Assembly: GCA_910586515.1 (NCBI GenBank)
Contig: CAJUGL010000020.1
Span: 1 to 54,344 of the forward strand
DNA: 54,344 nt
Direction of reading: 5' to 3'
Source: an uncultured Acetatifactor sp.
Lineage (GTDB): Bacteria > Bacillota > Clostridia > Lachnospirales > Lachnospiraceae
Positions 34,830-42,736 of this stretch are shown here, in pieces. The notes under the pieces are model-generated. The model searched no databases. It saw only the letters and a list, made by a program, of their open reading frames with translations, and was not told the origin of the DNA. Within the stretch, counting starts at the first letter, position 1; the number at the start of each line of letters is the position of its first letter. The position numbers and the translations under genes are program-made.

Positions 34830-35414
34830 ATGCAATTAAAGAGAATATTTTCCACAGACAGCGTTAAAGGGACAAAAAATTATCTGAACACTCAGAAAAA
34901 ATATGAAATAATTCGGACGGTTATCTATTTTGCCATTTCTCTCTCCTTGTTTGCCGCAGGCTATATTCAGACCGGCAGACGGGGGAATCTTTTGGGAATC
35001 GTGGCTGTTCTGGGATGCCTTCCGGCCAGCAAAAGCGCTGTGGGAGCGATCATGTTCCTGCGCTTCAGGAGCTGTTCCGAACAAAGCGCGGCGATAATCG
35101 AGTCCCACAGTCAGGGACTGCATTGCCTGTATGACATGGTATTTACTTCCTATAAGAAAAATTATGTGGTGAGCCACCTGGCAGTCAGCGGAAATACTGT
35201 CTGCGGGTTCTCGGAGGACAAAAAATTTGAGGAGGCTCAGTTCACCAGGCATATTGGGGACATTCTGAAAATGGACGGACATAAGGGCGTGAATGTGAAA
35301 ATTTATACCAATATTCAAAAATATACGGAGCGTCTGGAACAGCTGAAGGCTGTGGAAGCGGAAGAGGCAGTCACAGAAAAAGTGTCGGCTACGCTGAAGA
35401 GTGTCGTGTTGTAG
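34830..35414 (+). CDS. Conserved membrane-associated protein, 194 aa
   Basis: An N-terminal soluble stretch, two closely spaced hydrophobic helices (VIYFAISLSLFAAGYIQ and LLGIVAVLGCLPASKSAV) and a ~110-residue soluble C-terminal part (YKKNYVVSHLAVSGNTVCGF, FTRHIGDILKMDGHKGVNVK). I recognise no characterised domain. The topology suggests a small inner-membrane protein with a cytoplasmic domain. It starts seven bases after the SDR stop codon and precedes the pseudouridine synthase, in a run of plus-strand genes. Confidence 0.75.
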   Translation: MQLKRIFSTDSVKGTKNYLNTQKKYEIIRTVIYFAISLSLFAAGYIQTGRRGNLLGIVAVLGCLPASKSAVGAIMFLRFRSCSEQSAAIIESHSQGLHCLYDMVFTSYKKNYVVSHLAVSGNTVCGFSEDKKFEEAQFTRHIGDILKMDGHKGVNVKIYTNIQKYTERLEQLKAVEAEEAVTEKVSATLKSVVL

Positions 35415-35463
35415 GCCGGAAACAGAAGGAAAATCAGCCCGGGAGAACAGGCGGTGAGAGGGA

Positions 35464-36561
35464 ATGCAGTCAATTATTATCGGAAAAAACCAGGCGGGGC
35501 AGCGGCTTGACAAATTTCTACATAAATGCCTTCCGCTTGCAGGAAAGGGATTCCTGTATAAGATGCTTCGGCGCAAAAATATTACCCTGAACGGAAAAAA
35601 GGCGGAAGGAAATGAAATTTTGGCTATGGAGGACAGAATATGCCTGTTCTTCTCTGATGAAACTTTTGCAAAATTCTCCGGCGTTCCCGGAACTGAGGGA
35701 AATGAGGTCTCTCCCGGTCCAATGGCAGGCGCGCTGAAGGCTTATCAAGACGCATATAACAGCTTAAAAGGAATAGCAGTACTGTATGAGGATGACAATT
35801 GCCTGATGCTGAATAAGCCGACGGGTATTCTGACCCAGAAGGCCGAACCGGGGGATTTCAGTCTGAATGAGTGGCTGATTGGCTATTTGCTGGCTGAGAA
35901 AAGCATATCTTCGGAGGAACTGCAAACCTTCCGCCCTTCGGTGTGCAATCGCCTGGACAGGAATACCAGCGGTATCGTACTCTGCGGAAAAAGCCTGGCA
36001 GGTCTGCAGTTTCTCAGCCGATGTATTAAAGAGCGGGAAATCAGAAAAATTTACAGAACGATCTGTGTAGGAGAACTGAAAGAGACAAAGGCGATAGACG
36101 GGTATCTGGTGAAGGATGAGACGGAAAACCGTGTGAAAATATTTGCCCGGGCGCCGGAAAAAGGAGGAGAAAAATTCTCTCCTATCCGCACAATCTATTC
36201 GCCTCTGGCTGCGGCAGAAGGATATACCCTGCTGGAAGTCCAGCTTGTCACCGGAAAGACGCATCAAATTCGGGCTCATCTGGCAAGCCTGGGACATCCT
36301 CTGGTGGGGGATTCCAAATACGGAACAGAGCGCGTAAACCGCATGTGGAAGGAAACATACGGTCTGGAGCATCATCTTCTTCATGCCTGCCGGGTAGAAT
36401 TTCCTGAAACGGAATGCATACCGGGGGAAGGGCTGAAAGGCCTTGTGGTCCGCGCGCCTGTTCCGCCCCTGTTTGCGGCGCTGGAGAAGAAGATTTTCGG
36501 TAACAGTTCAGACAGGATGCTGATCTGTTACGAGAATGCACACAAAACGCGAAAAGCTTAA
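35464..36561 (+). CDS. RluA-family pseudouridine synthase with repeat-derived C-terminus
   Basis: A 365-residue RluC/RluD-type enzyme. The N-terminal S4 domain (GQRLDKFLHKCLPLAGKGF, KNITLNGKKAEGN) is followed by the catalytic core: YEDDNCLMLNKPTGILTQ, VCNRLDRNTSGIVLCGKS (catalytic Asp in RLDRNTSG) and VTGKTHQIRAHLASLGHPLV. It isomerises uridines in 23S rRNA. The last ~20 residues (after FAALEKKIF) are encoded by a truncated copy of the palindromic element beginning at 36500, which also leads to the stop codon. The core enzyme is complete, so it is probably active. Confidence 0.93.
   Translation: MQSIIIGKNQAGQRLDKFLHKCLPLAGKGFLYKMLRRKNITLNGKKAEGNEILAMEDRICLFFSDETFAKFSGVPGTEGNEVSPGPMAGALKAYQDAYNSLKGIAVLYEDDNCLMLNKPTGILTQKAEPGDFSLNEWLIGYLLAEKSISSEELQTFRPSVCNRLDRNTSGIVLCGKSLAGLQFLSRCIKEREIRKIYRTICVGELKETKAIDGYLVKDETENRVKIFARAPEKGGEKFSPIRTIYSPLAAAEGYTLLEVQLVTGKTHQIRAHLASLGHPLVGDSKYGTERVNRMWKETYGLEHHLLHACRVEFPETECIPGEGLKGLVVRAPVPPLFAALEKKIFGNSSDRMLICYENAHKTRKA
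36500..36557 (+). repeat. Truncated palindromic element inside the pseudouridine synthase gene
   Basis: The left ~58 bp of the element seen intact at 41002 and 42533: GTAACAGTTCAGACAG, then a mutated inner arm (CTGATCTGTTAC), then GAGAATGCACACAAAACGCG. The rest of the element is missing. It encodes the C-terminus of the upstream protein. Confidence 0.85.
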
Positions 36562-36577
36562 AACAGGGAGGTGGAAT

Positions 36578-37111
36578 ATGGCTACATGGAATTCCAGGGG
36601 ACTGCGCGGTTCCACTCTGGAGGATATGATCAACAGGACAAACGAGAAATACGCCGATGCCGGCCTTGCGTTGATTCAGAAGGTGCCTACACCCATTACT
36701 CCAATCAAAATCGACAAAGACCAGCGTCAGATAACTCTGGCCTATTTCGGACAGAAGAGTACTGTGGACTATATCGGAGCTGTACAGGGAATACCGGTTT
36801 GTTTTGACGCAAAGGAATGCGCTGCGGATACCTTTGCCCTGCAGAATATCCATGAGCATCAGGTTGTATTTATGGAGAAATTCGAGAAGCAGGGAGGAAT
36901 CGCTTTTTTTCTGATCTACTATACCCACAAGGATATATTGTATTATCTGCCTCTTCAGATGCTGCTGTATTTCTGGAATCGGGCACTGGAAGGCGGCAGA
37001 AAAAGTTTCCGCTATGAGGAATTGAATCCTGCTTATGTTCTGCCGCAGAAACACGGAATCATGGTTCCCTATCTGGACATTCTGCAGAAGGATTTGGAAG
37101 ACAGGGCTTGA
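36578..37111 (+). CDS. recU: Holliday junction resolvase RecU
   Basis: A 177-residue RecU with the family pattern: NSRGLRGSTLEDMINRTNEK, ADAGLALIQKVPTPITPI, and the nuclease core STVDYIGAVQG, CFDAKECA (the D and E-x-K of the PD-(D/E)XK fold) and LQNIHEHQVVFMEKFEKQGG. RecU resolves four-way junctions in Firmicutes. ATG 36578 is just behind GGGAGG. The longer in-frame extension to 36536 overlaps the upstream gene and the repeat, and is not needed. Confidence 0.95.
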   Translation: MATWNSRGLRGSTLEDMINRTNEKYADAGLALIQKVPTPITPIKIDKDQRQITLAYFGQKSTVDYIGAVQGIPVCFDAKECAADTFALQNIHEHQVVFMEKFEKQGGIAFFLIYYTHKDILYYLPLQMLLYFWNRALEGGRKSFRYEELNPAYVLPQKHGIMVPYLDILQKDLEDRA

Positions 37112-37169
37112 CAGCGGAGGGAACATCCTATATACTACTTGATATTTGATTTCTTTTTACGGCAGCGCG

Positions 37170-37229
37170 TTACCGCGGTAAAGTTCTTTGCTGTTTACTC
37201 CGTTCACAGTAACAGACACATCTGTGAAC
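37170..37229. repeat. Palindromes in the hisZ leader
   Basis: A perfect 12-bp palindrome TTACCGCGGTAA (37170-37181) and an 8-bp stem GTTCACAG / CTGTGAAC (37202-37229). The stretch 37192-37213 matches, on the reverse strand, the right end of the module at 25737-25872 with one mismatch in 22, so it is probably a fragment of that element. Confidence 0.65.
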
Positions 37230-37266
37230 AATAACTAAAGTTGCGCGGCAGAAAGGTGTGGTCATC

Positions 37267-38379
37267 ATGAGTCAGAGACTGTTGCATACTCCGGAGGGAG
37301 TGCGGGATATCTACGGAAAGGAATATGCAGGGAAGCTATCTCTGGAGAGCAGACTGCGGGACTGCATCCGGCTCTATGGATATGAGGATATCCAGACGCC
37401 GACTTTTGAGTACTTTGATATTTTCTCCAGGGAAATCGGTACCACACCCAGCAGGGAGCTGTATAAATTTTTCGATAAGGACGGCAATACGCTGGCGCTG
37501 CGTCCGGATTTTACTCCGTCCATTGCGCGCTGTGCGGCAAAATATTTTTGTGAAGAAGATAGGTCTCTGCGATTTTGCTACAAGGGAAACACCTTTACCA
37601 ATACTTCCAGCCTCCGGGGAAAGCTGCGGGAAGTAACTCAGATGGGGGCAGAGCTGATCAACGAGCCATCGGCAGAGGCGGATGCGGAGATTATCTCCTT
37701 GGTTATCCGTTCACTGCAGGAGGCAGGATTGAAACGCTTTCAGGTGACCATCGGCGATGTGGAATATTTTAGGGGACTCTGTGAGGCAGCCGGACTGGAC
37801 GAGGATACGGAACTGGATCTGCGCACATTAATTTCCGGGAAGAGCTATTTTGCCGCGGAGGAACTTCTGCAGGAGAGAGACGTCAGAGAGCCTTATCGCA
37901 GCCGCCTGCTTGGAATGGCGGACATGTTCGGCGATATGGGTTCACTTCCGAAAGCCGGAGCGCTGGCGGACAATGCCCGCTCCCTGTCTGCAGTGAGACG
38001 TCTGGAGAAGCTTTATTCCCTTCTGGAAGTATATGGTGTGACTGATTATGTGGCGTTTGACCTCGGCATGCTGAGCAAATACCGCTATTATACGGGGATG
38101 ATTTTCAAGGCTTATACTTCCGGTGTGGGTGAGGCCGTGGTAAAAGGCGGCAGGTACGACAGACTGCTGACTCAGTTCGGAAAGGAGGCTCCCGCAGTGG
38201 GCTTTGTGATGGCTGTAGACAGCCTGCTGGAAGCGCTGTCCCGGCAGGGCGGGGCGCCGGCGCTTCCGGCAGACCCAAGGAGACTTACCTACAGTCAGGA
38301 AGATTTTCCGGTGAAACTGGCACAGGCTCAAGAGCTTCGCAGTCAGGGAATTTCCGTTGTTTTAGAGCCTGAGCCATGA
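37267..38379 (+). CDS. hisZ: ATP phosphoribosyltransferase regulatory subunit HisZ
   Basis: A 370-residue protein related to histidyl-tRNA synthetase: LHTPEGVRDIYGKEY, YEDIQTPTFEYFDIF, LRPDFTPSIARCAAK, and VKGGRYDRLLTQFG near the end. HisZ lacks tRNA charging activity and activates the short form of HisG. The adjacent hisG encodes the short form, so both subunits are present. ATG 37267 follows AAAGGTG. Its stop codon overlaps an in-frame upstream ATG of hisG, and the two genes are tightly linked. Confidence 0.95.
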   Translation: MSQRLLHTPEGVRDIYGKEYAGKLSLESRLRDCIRLYGYEDIQTPTFEYFDIFSREIGTTPSRELYKFFDKDGNTLALRPDFTPSIARCAAKYFCEEDRSLRFCYKGNTFTNTSSLRGKLREVTQMGAELINEPSAEADAEIISLVIRSLQEAGLKRFQVTIGDVEYFRGLCEAAGLDEDTELDLRTLISGKSYFAAEELLQERDVREPYRSRLLGMADMFGDMGSLPKAGALADNARSLSAVRRLEKLYSLLEVYGVTDYVAFDLGMLSKYRYYTGMIFKAYTSGVGEAVVKGGRYDRLLTQFGKEAPAVGFVMAVDSLLEALSRQGGAPALPADPRRLTYSQEDFPVKLAQAQELRSQGISVVLEPEP

Positions 38380-38396
38380 TTTGGGAGGAAGGAAAG

Positions 38397-39050
38397 ATGG
38401 GAGAGAACAGATATCTGACTTTCGCTCTGGCAAAGGGACGGCTTGCGGACAAGACGCTGGAGCTTTTTGAGAAAGCAAATATATCCTGCGGGGAAATGCG
38501 GGACAAAAAGTCAAGAAAGCTGATTTTCGTCAATGAAGATTGGAAGCTGAAATTTTTTCTGGCGAAAGGACCGGACGTTCCCACCTATGTGGAGTACGGC
38601 GCAGCCGATATAGGCGTTGCCGGCCGGGATATTATTCTGGAGGAAAACAGGAACGTGTATGAGGTACTGGATTTGGGATTCGGCAAGTGCAGGATGTGCG
38701 TCTGCGGACCGGAAAGAACGGCGGACATGCTGCTTCATCACGAGCGTATCCGGGTAGCCAGCAAGTACCCCAATATCGCAAAGGATTTTTTCTATAATAA
38801 AAAGCATCAGACAGTAGACATAATCAAACTTAACGGTTCCGTAGAACTGGGACCATTGGTGGGGCTGTCGGAAGTTATCGTGGATATAGTGGAGACCGGC
38901 TCCACGCTGCACGAAAACGGACTGCGTGTTCTGGAAGAAATCTGTCCTCTTTCCGCGAGAATGATCATCAATCCGGTGAGTATGCAGATGGAGAAAGGGC
39001 GGATTCAGGAGCTGGTGCGTTTGATACGGGGCGCCCAGGCCGGGAAGTGA
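38397..39050 (+). CDS. hisG: ATP phosphoribosyltransferase, short-form catalytic subunit
   Basis: A 217-residue HisG-S with LTFALAKGRLADKTLELFEK, DVPTYVEYGAADIGVAGRD, RVASKYPNIAKDFF and the PRPP-binding loop ADIGVAG...IVDIVETGSTLHENGL. It catalyses the first step of histidine synthesis and needs HisZ. The C-terminal regulatory domain of long HisG is absent. ATG 38397 follows GGAGGAAGGAA; an upstream ATG at 38376 would precede this site. Confidence 0.97.
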   Translation: MGENRYLTFALAKGRLADKTLELFEKANISCGEMRDKKSRKLIFVNEDWKLKFFLAKGPDVPTYVEYGAADIGVAGRDIILEENRNVYEVLDLGFGKCRMCVCGPERTADMLLHHERIRVASKYPNIAKDFFYNKKHQTVDIIKLNGSVELGPLVGLSEVIVDIVETGSTLHENGLRVLEEICPLSARMIINPVSMQMEKGRIQELVRLIRGAQAGK

Positions 39051-39111
39051 GATAAGACGGGATACTTCCGGATAAACGCAATACCAATAAATCATACAGA
39101 AAGGAACATAC

Positions 39112-40410
39112 ATGAGAATAGTTAAGCTTACACCGGAGTCCAGAGCCGATATCCTGAACAGCCTGTTGAAGAGGAGTCCCAATCATTATACGGAATATGA
39201 AAGCGCCGTGAAAGAGATTCTGGAAAATGTCAGAACAAGACGCGATGAGGCCCTGTTTGCCTACACGCTGCAATTCGACAAATTTGCGCTGAACGCGGAA
39301 AATATCCTGGTGACAGAAGAAGAAATCCGGGCGGCTTACCATATCGTGGACGAAAAGCTGGTCCAGGTTATCCGGCGTTCCTCCGCCAACATCAGTGCAT
39401 TTCATGAAAAGCAGATGCGCAGCAGCTGGTTTGACTTCCGGGAGGATGGAAGTATACTGGGAATGAAGCTTGCGCCCATTCACAGGGCAGGCGTGTATGT
39501 TCCCGGCGGAAAAGCCGCTTATCCCTCAAGCGTGCTGATGAATGTAATACCGGCAAAGGTGGCCGGCGTCCGGGAGATTGTGATGACTACACCTCCTGAC
39601 AGGGAAGGGCGGGTAAATCCGGCTACCCTTGTGGCAGCCCACATTGCCGGTGTGGACAAAATCTACAAAGTGGGAGGCGCCCAGGCCGTGGGCGCTATGG
39701 CTTACGGCACGGAGTCCGTACCCAAGGTGGACAAGATCACGGGACCGGGCAATATTTTTGTGGCTTTGGCGAAGAAGGCTGTGTATGGCTTTGTGGGAAT
39801 TGATTCCATAGCCGGTCCAAGCGAAATACTTGTGTTAGCCGATGAGACGGCCAGCCCCGGCCATGTGGCGGCTGATCTGCTTTCCCAGGCCGAGCATGAC
39901 GAGCTTGCCAGCGCCATTCTGATTACCACATCCGCCGAGCTTGCGGAGAAGGTTTCCCGGGAGACAGACCGACTGGCAGAACTGCTGTCCAGAAGGGAAA
40001 TCATTCAACGGTCTCTGGAAAATTACGGCTATATTCTCCTGGCCGAAAATATGCAGGACGCCGTGGATGCCGTCAACGAGATCGCCTCTGAACATGTGGA
40101 AATCTTGACGGCGAATCCTTTTGAACTCATGACGAAAATCCGCAATGCCGGCGCTGTTTTTCTGGGGGATTATTCCTCTGAGCCGCTGGGAGACTATTTT
40201 GCAGGGCCTAATCATATCCTTCCCACCAACGGCACGGCAAAATTCTTCTCTCCTTTGAATGTGGATGACTTTATGAAAAAAACCAGTATTATTTCATACG
40301 CCAAAGACGCCTTGGAAGAGGTTTATGAGGACATTGTCTATTTTGCGGAGAGCGAGGGCCTTACCGCCCATGCCAACAGCATAAAAGTCAGGTTCGGGGA
40401 GGGTAAATAA
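39112..40410 (+). CDS. hisD: Histidinol dehydrogenase
   Basis: A 432-residue HisD of normal length with AGVYVPGGKAAYPSSVLMN, VGGAQAVGAMAYGTESVPKV, DKITGPGNIFVALAKKAVYG, GIDSIAGPSEILVLAD and DLLSQAEHDELA, the zinc-site region. It performs the last two oxidations to histidine. Its stop codon overlaps the start of hisB. Confidence 0.98.
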   Translation: MRIVKLTPESRADILNSLLKRSPNHYTEYESAVKEILENVRTRRDEALFAYTLQFDKFALNAENILVTEEEIRAAYHIVDEKLVQVIRRSSANISAFHEKQMRSSWFDFREDGSILGMKLAPIHRAGVYVPGGKAAYPSSVLMNVIPAKVAGVREIVMTTPPDREGRVNPATLVAAHIAGVDKIYKVGGAQAVGAMAYGTESVPKVDKITGPGNIFVALAKKAVYGFVGIDSIAGPSEILVLADETASPGHVAADLLSQAEHDELASAILITTSAELAEKVSRETDRLAELLSRREIIQRSLENYGYILLAENMQDAVDAVNEIASEHVEILTANPFELMTKIRNAGAVFLGDYSSEPLGDYFAGPNHILPTNGTAKFFSPLNVDDFMKKTSIISYAKDALEEVYEDIVYFAESEGLTAHANSIKVRFGEGK

Positions 40411-40997
40411 TGGCCAGAACAGCTACGGTAAACAGAACCACAAGGGAGACGGATATCTCGCTTACGCTGAATTTGGACGGGAGCGGAGAGTCCAAGATAT
40501 CCACGGGCATCGGCTTTTTTGACCATATGCTTGAGGGCTTTTCCAGGCATGGTTTTTTCGACCTGAACTGCCATGTGAAGGGGGACCTGCATGTGGACGG
40601 GCACCACACCGTGGAAGATACGGGGATAGTACTGGGACAGGCTCTCGCCAGGGCGCTTGGAGACAAAAAGGGAATCTGCAGATACGGCTATTTTATCCTG
40701 CCAATGGACGACGCGCTGGCCATGTGCGCAGTGGATCTCAGCGGCAGACCCTGGCTGCAGTTTGACGCCTGTTTTCCCCAGGCCCGGACAGGCGGCCTGG
40801 ACACGGAACTGGTGCGGGAATTTTTCCATGCGGTTTCCTGCAGCGGAGGCATGAACCTGCATATAAAGATACTGGATGGGCAGAATACCCACCACATGAT
40901 CGAGGCCATATTCAAGGCATTTGCCAAGGCCCTGGATCAGGCCACAGGAATGGACCCCCGGATCAGGGATGTGCTGAGCACCAAGGGCAGTCTGTAA
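40410..40997 (+). CDS. hisB: Imidazoleglycerol-phosphate dehydratase
   Basis: A 195-residue monofunctional HisB: GIGFFDHMLEGFSRHGFFDL, GDLHVDGHHTVEDTGIVLGQ, and the second metal site GMNLHIKILDGQNTHHMIEA. The metal-binding histidines of both repeats are present. It overlaps hisD by one base. Its stop codon lies inside the 8-bp duplication made by the element that follows. Confidence 0.98.
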   Translation: MARTATVNRTTRETDISLTLNLDGSGESKISTGIGFFDHMLEGFSRHGFFDLNCHVKGDLHVDGHHTVEDTGIVLGQALARALGDKKGICRYGYFILPMDDALAMCAVDLSGRPWLQFDACFPQARTGGLDTELVREFFHAVSCSGGMNLHIKILDGQNTHHMIEAIFKAFAKALDQATGMDPRIRDVLSTKGSL

Positions 40998-41168
40998 ATC
41001 AGTAACAGTTCAGACAGGGCGCTGAACTGTTACGAGAATGCACACAAAACGCGAAAAGAATGCGTTTTGGCGCCCGCAAGTCTCGCAAAATTGCATAGAA
41101 ATGTGTCCGTGGACACATTGCAATTATTGACTTCGCGAGAGGGGCTGTCTGAACTGTTACGTAAATCA
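40994..41168. mobile_element. MITE-like palindromic element with 8-bp target duplication (copy after hisB)
   Basis: The element (41002-41160, 159 bp) has 16-bp perfect terminal inverted repeats GTAACAGTTCAGACAG / CTGTCTGAACTGTTAC. It is flanked by the direct repeat GTAAATCA (40994-41001 and 41161-41168). The left end carries an additional inner inverted copy (CTGAACTGTTAC). Inner stems include AAAACGC / GCGTTTT and TCTCGC / GCGAGA. No coding capacity. The left duplication contains the hisB stop codon. Confidence 0.92.
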
Positions 41169-41230
41169 CCCCGTCGCCGGAAAAGCATGGGACGAAAAAG
41201 GGGATCTGGAAAGACAAATGAGGTATCCAT

Positions 41231-42529
41231 ATGAATGGAAGTGACAATTTTAAAAAATTTGTGCCCTGTATTTACCTGTACCACGGACATGCGGTCAGGC
41301 GCCTCACGGACTGTTCCGTGGTGGAAACGGATCCGCTGCGCCTGGTAAACCTTTACAATGATAACAATGCGGACGCTCTGATCGTGTTTGACATGTCCCA
41401 GGGAGACCAGGAGCATGAAGAAGCCCTTGACATGATAAAGGAAATCTGCGCCTGCGCAGAGATGGAAGTCATCGGGGCAGGCAATATCAGAAGGATGGAA
41501 GACGTAAAAAAGCTGCTCTACGCGGGATGTCGCCGGGTGGCGCTGGATTACACCAGGGCTGACAACATTGCCCTGACGGAGGAGGTTTCCTTGAAATTCG
41601 GGAAGAATAAGATTCTTGCTTCCTACGAGAGCGCGGAGGTAATCGCGGCTAACCGGGAGCTGCTTGAACAGTATGTCTCTGCCCTTCTTTTGATGAATCC
41701 CCACCAGATCAGGGAGACGGAGAGCGTCACGGCGCTTCCCTTCTATGTACAGGTGAATCAGGTGGCTCTGAACAAACTGATGGAAATCTTCTCCTATGCC
41801 AATGTCTGCGGTGTAACGGGAAATACCATCAATGACAATTACCGGGAGGTTCTGACATTGAAAAAACTTTGCAGGGAAAACGGAATTCCGGTGGAGACCT
41901 TTGAGGCCGCCTGTCAGTGGGCGGATTTTAAGAAAAACGCGGAAGGCCTGGTGCCGGTGGTGGTCCAGGATTATCGGACTCTGGAGGTTCTGATGATGGC
42001 CTATATGAACCAAGAAGCCTATGAACAGACCATCCGCAGCGGCAGAATGACCTACTTCAGCAGAAGCCGCGGGCAGCTGTGGCTGAAGGGGGAGACCAGC
42101 GGACATTTCCAGTATGTGAAAAGCCTGACTGCGGACTGCGACATGGACACCATCCTGGCGAAGGTATCTCAGGTGGGCGCTGCATGCCACACAGGGGCAA
42201 GAAGCTGCTTTTTTAACGAAATATCAAAGAAATATTACGAGGAGACCGTAAGCCCGCTTCAGGTTCTGGACCAGGTTCTCCAGGTGATAAAAGACCGGAA
42301 GGAACATCCAAAGGAAGGCTCCTATACAAATTATCTTTTTGATAAGGGAATAGACAAGATTCTGAAGAAACTGGGAGAAGAGGCCACGGAAATCGTGATT
42401 GCCGCCAAAAATCCCAATGCCAATGAAGTAAAATATGAGATGAGTGATTTCCTGTACCATATGATGGTGCTCATGGTACAGAAGGATATCGGTTGGGAGG
42501 AAATCATGGAGGAACTGGCAAACCGATGA
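41231..42529 (+). CDS. hisI: HisA/HisF-like barrel fused to HisI and HisE
   Basis: A 432-residue three-part protein. Residues 1 to ~230 resemble the HisA/HisF barrel (FVPCIYLYHGHAVRRL, VIGAGNIRRMEDVKKLLYAG), but the first catalytic Asp of HisA/HisF is replaced by Tyr15. Residues ~238-335 are HisI, phosphoribosyl-AMP cyclohydrolase (MTYFSRSRGQLWLKGETSGH, DCDMDT, ACHTGARSCFF). Residues ~340-432 are HisE, phosphoribosyl-ATP diphosphatase (KKLGEEATEIVIAAKN, MSDFLYHMMVLM). HisI and HisE catalyse steps 2 and 3 of histidine synthesis. The barrel is probably not a standard HisA or HisF. GAGGT precedes ATG 41231. Confidence 0.88.
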   Translation: MNGSDNFKKFVPCIYLYHGHAVRRLTDCSVVETDPLRLVNLYNDNNADALIVFDMSQGDQEHEEALDMIKEICACAEMEVIGAGNIRRMEDVKKLLYAGCRRVALDYTRADNIALTEEVSLKFGKNKILASYESAEVIAANRELLEQYVSALLLMNPHQIRETESVTALPFYVQVNQVALNKLMEIFSYANVCGVTGNTINDNYREVLTLKKLCRENGIPVETFEAACQWADFKKNAEGLVPVVVQDYRTLEVLMMAYMNQEAYEQTIRSGRMTYFSRSRGQLWLKGETSGHFQYVKSLTADCDMDTILAKVSQVGAACHTGARSCFFNEISKKYYEETVSPLQVLDQVLQVIKDRKEHPKEGSYTNYLFDKGIDKILKKLGEEATEIVIAAKNPNANEVKYEMSDFLYHMMVLMVQKDIGWEEIMEELANR

Positions 42530-42696
42530 AACGTAACAGTTCAGACAGGGCGCTGAACTGTTACGAGAATGCACACAAAACGCGAAAAGAATGCGTTTTG
42601 GCGCCCGCAAGTCTCGCAAAATTGCACAGAGCGCAAATTGCATAGAGAGCAATTTTGACTTCGCGAGAGGGGCTGTCTGAACTGTTACGATGAAAC
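42525..42696. mobile_element. MITE-like palindromic element with 8-bp target duplication (copy after hisIE)
   Basis: The element (42533-42688, 156 bp) is nearly identical to the copy at 41002 except for the middle, where the inner stem differs. It has the same 16-bp terminal inverted repeats and is flanked by the direct repeat GATGAAAC (42525-42532 and 42689-42696). The left duplication contains the TGA stop of the hisIE gene. Confidence 0.92.
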
Positions 42697-42736
42697 TGCT
42701 GTTGTCGGAAAATCTCAGAAAGGAAACGGAAAACCA

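Noticed and set aside
41002..42688. Integron-type attC recombination sites after stop codons
   Set aside because: The palindromes lie directly after genes as attC sites do, but they have perfect 8-bp target duplications and 16-bp terminal inverted repeats, lack attC core sites, and sit among ordinary operon genes.
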